DNA of 64,000 bases from NCBI RefSeq assembly GCF_029846635.1, contig NZ_JARVTG010000001.1, forward strand, positions 310,001-374,000, in the 5' to 3' direction. This DNA comes from Pokkaliibacter sp. MBI-7 (lineage in GTDB: Bacteria > Pseudomonadota > Gammaproteobacteria > Pseudomonadales > Balneatricaceae). The notes below the pieces were generated by a model. That model was not told the origin of the DNA. It did not search any database and saw only the letters and a program-made list of their open reading frames with translations. This document shows, piece by piece, positions 63,103 through 64,000 of this stretch (position 1 is the first letter of the stretch; every line of letters begins with the position of its first letter). Position numbers and translations under genes: made by a program.

Positions 63103-64000
63103 TCAGCGAAGCTGTCTTACCAGTTGCTGAATCAAATTGCTCCCATCCCAGATAGGATCAAATACCAGTGCCTGCCCCAAAGGCTCAATCCGGTCCAGCC
63201 CGGCAACTGCATGGCTGACCGCCCAGGCCACCAGCTCATCCCGCTGGAAACCATAGAATCCCAGCGTCTGATGATGAGGCCGTAACTCAGGCAACAGCAT
63301 GGATAAACTGTCAATCTGCCACTCGAACAGGACACCCTGTGCTGGATGCCCCTGCTCTTGTGAAAGGTTCAGACCATCCACGGGGACCGTAACAAAGCGA
63401 CCTTGCTGCTGGCTGGCGGCTATTAATGCCCCATCCAGAGCTAACTGTTGCAAACCGATCAGGCGCTCCATGGCACCGGCTTCACTTAGTTGATAGCGGC
63501 GAGCTGCCGCACTTTCTTTAGGCTGCGACCGCACAAAGGCATTCACTCCCTGCCAGAAACATTGCTTCGCTTCGTTGACAGCATCAGATATGCCCAACCA
63601 GATCAGCGTCCGGGGCGAGGTGCAGCCTTGCTGTTCAAACTCCAGCGTGTCACGAACGAAGCGCCCGGCCCAATCTCCGTCTCTATCAGCGAGAATGGCG
63701 GCAGTATTGAGCAGACACAGAGAATGTTTGTGGCCAAAAGCCAGATCCTGACAATGAGGGGCCCTGGGTAAGCTAGCCAGTTTTAGCAGGGTCTGATCAC
63801 TCCCCCAGAATATGCGCATGTCTGCAGCGGTCAGACACTTCATCCATTCGGGGTCCTCATATTCACAACGAAGCAAGACCAGCCGGCTCAGGGCGTCAGC
63901 GTATTGCGGCTGCTGCCTTAACCCCTCCAGCAGCATCAGCAGCTCACCTTCATCTTCTCCCACTCGTGAAGACAGCCTTACCACCACCACATTGCCTAGC
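63103..64000 (-). CDS. Unidentified protein, 5' part outside the window
   Basis: The frame is open from the window edge down to a stop at 63103, so at least the last about 298 residues are visible. A GTG at 63990 is in frame, but the frame continues beyond it. The protein looks soluble and mostly helical, possibly a tetratricopeptide-like or sugar-modifying protein; I recognise no motif. It precedes the GT2 gene by 39 bases and appears to belong to the same transcript. Confidence 0.7.
   Translation of the reverse strand, partial: LGNVVVVRLSSRVGEDEGELLMLLEGLRQQPQYADALSRLVLLRCEYEDPEWMKCLTAADMRIFWGSDQTLLKLASLPRAPHCQDLAFGHKHSLCLLNTAAILADRDGDWAGRFVRDTLEFEQQGCTSPRTLIWLGISDAVNEAKQCFWQGVNAFVRSQPKESAAARRYQLSEAGAMERLIGLQQLALDGALIAASQQQGRFVTVPVDGLNLSQEQGHPAQGVLFEWQIDSLSMLLPELRPHHQTLGFYGFQRDELVAWAVSHAVAGLDRIEPLGQALVFDPIWDGSNLIQQLVRQLR

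Overview
The window reads as chromosome of a polarly flagellated marine-type gammaproteobacterium (Oceanospirillales/Pseudomonadales grade, about 50% GC). The flagellar and chemotaxis gene order (fliE-F-G-H-I-J, hsbA-hsbR-hptB, fliK-L-M-N-O-P-Q-R-flhB, flhA-flhF, fliA-cheY-Z-A-B, parC-parP-cheW-DUF2802) follows the Pseudomonas/Marinobacter plan, and the acetate genes (acs, CrbS/CrbR, ActP-like symporter with DUF4212) also fit. I cannot name the genus from sequence alone.

Layout. 1-560 (+): the 3' end of a possible hook-length-control-like gene and a small FlhB C-domain protein. 560-29,361 (-): chemotaxis and flagellar basal-body/export operons, nearly complete and tightly packed, with sigma-54-like promoters before flhA and fliK. 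fleN/flhG is missing between flhF and fliA, and motCD is missing between cheB and parC. 29,524-41,787: a metabolic block (exonuclease, cNMP/CBS/DUF294 protein, acetate-type symporter with DUF4212, hybrid kinase CrbS, regulator CrbR, acetyl-CoA synthetase) that separates fliE from the flagellar regulators fleS-fleR. 42,131-45,985 (-): fleS-fleR followed by a glycosyltransferase-like gene. 46,149-47,240 (+): a sialidase-fold beta-propeller gene behind a sigma-28-like promoter. 47,261-64,000 (-): one long, overlapping sugar-modification operon of at least 16 genes.

How the parts fit. FliA (sigma-28), FleS/FleR and the export apparatus build and time the flagellum, CheA/W/Y/Z/B with ParC/ParP form a polar chemosensory array, and HptB-HsbR-HsbA is a partner-switching module. 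CrbS/CrbR probably switch on acs and the symporter; the upstream regions of acs and DUF4212-actP share a 12-bp box. The terminal island carries RfbF-RfbG (CDP-4-keto-6-deoxyglucose), a 3,5-epimerase-like protein, two C-methyltransferase-type proteins, a perosamine-synthase-type aminotransferase, an acetyltransferase, WbqC, a PhyH oxygenase, a CmcI-family protein, a sulfotransferase, a UDP-sulfoquinovose-synthase homologue, UDP-galactopyranose mutase and four GT2 glycosyltransferases. Its place beside fleSR suggests flagellin glycosylation, though an O-antigen or other surface glycan is not excluded.

Most notable: a 29-unit, 9-bp in-frame tandem repeat inside the hook-length ruler FliK; an SQD1-type sulfosugar synthase in a surface-glycan operon; loss of fleN with a P-loop-like scrap left in the gap; a probable new branched amino-sugar pathway; and a FliA-type promoter on the beta-propeller gene.
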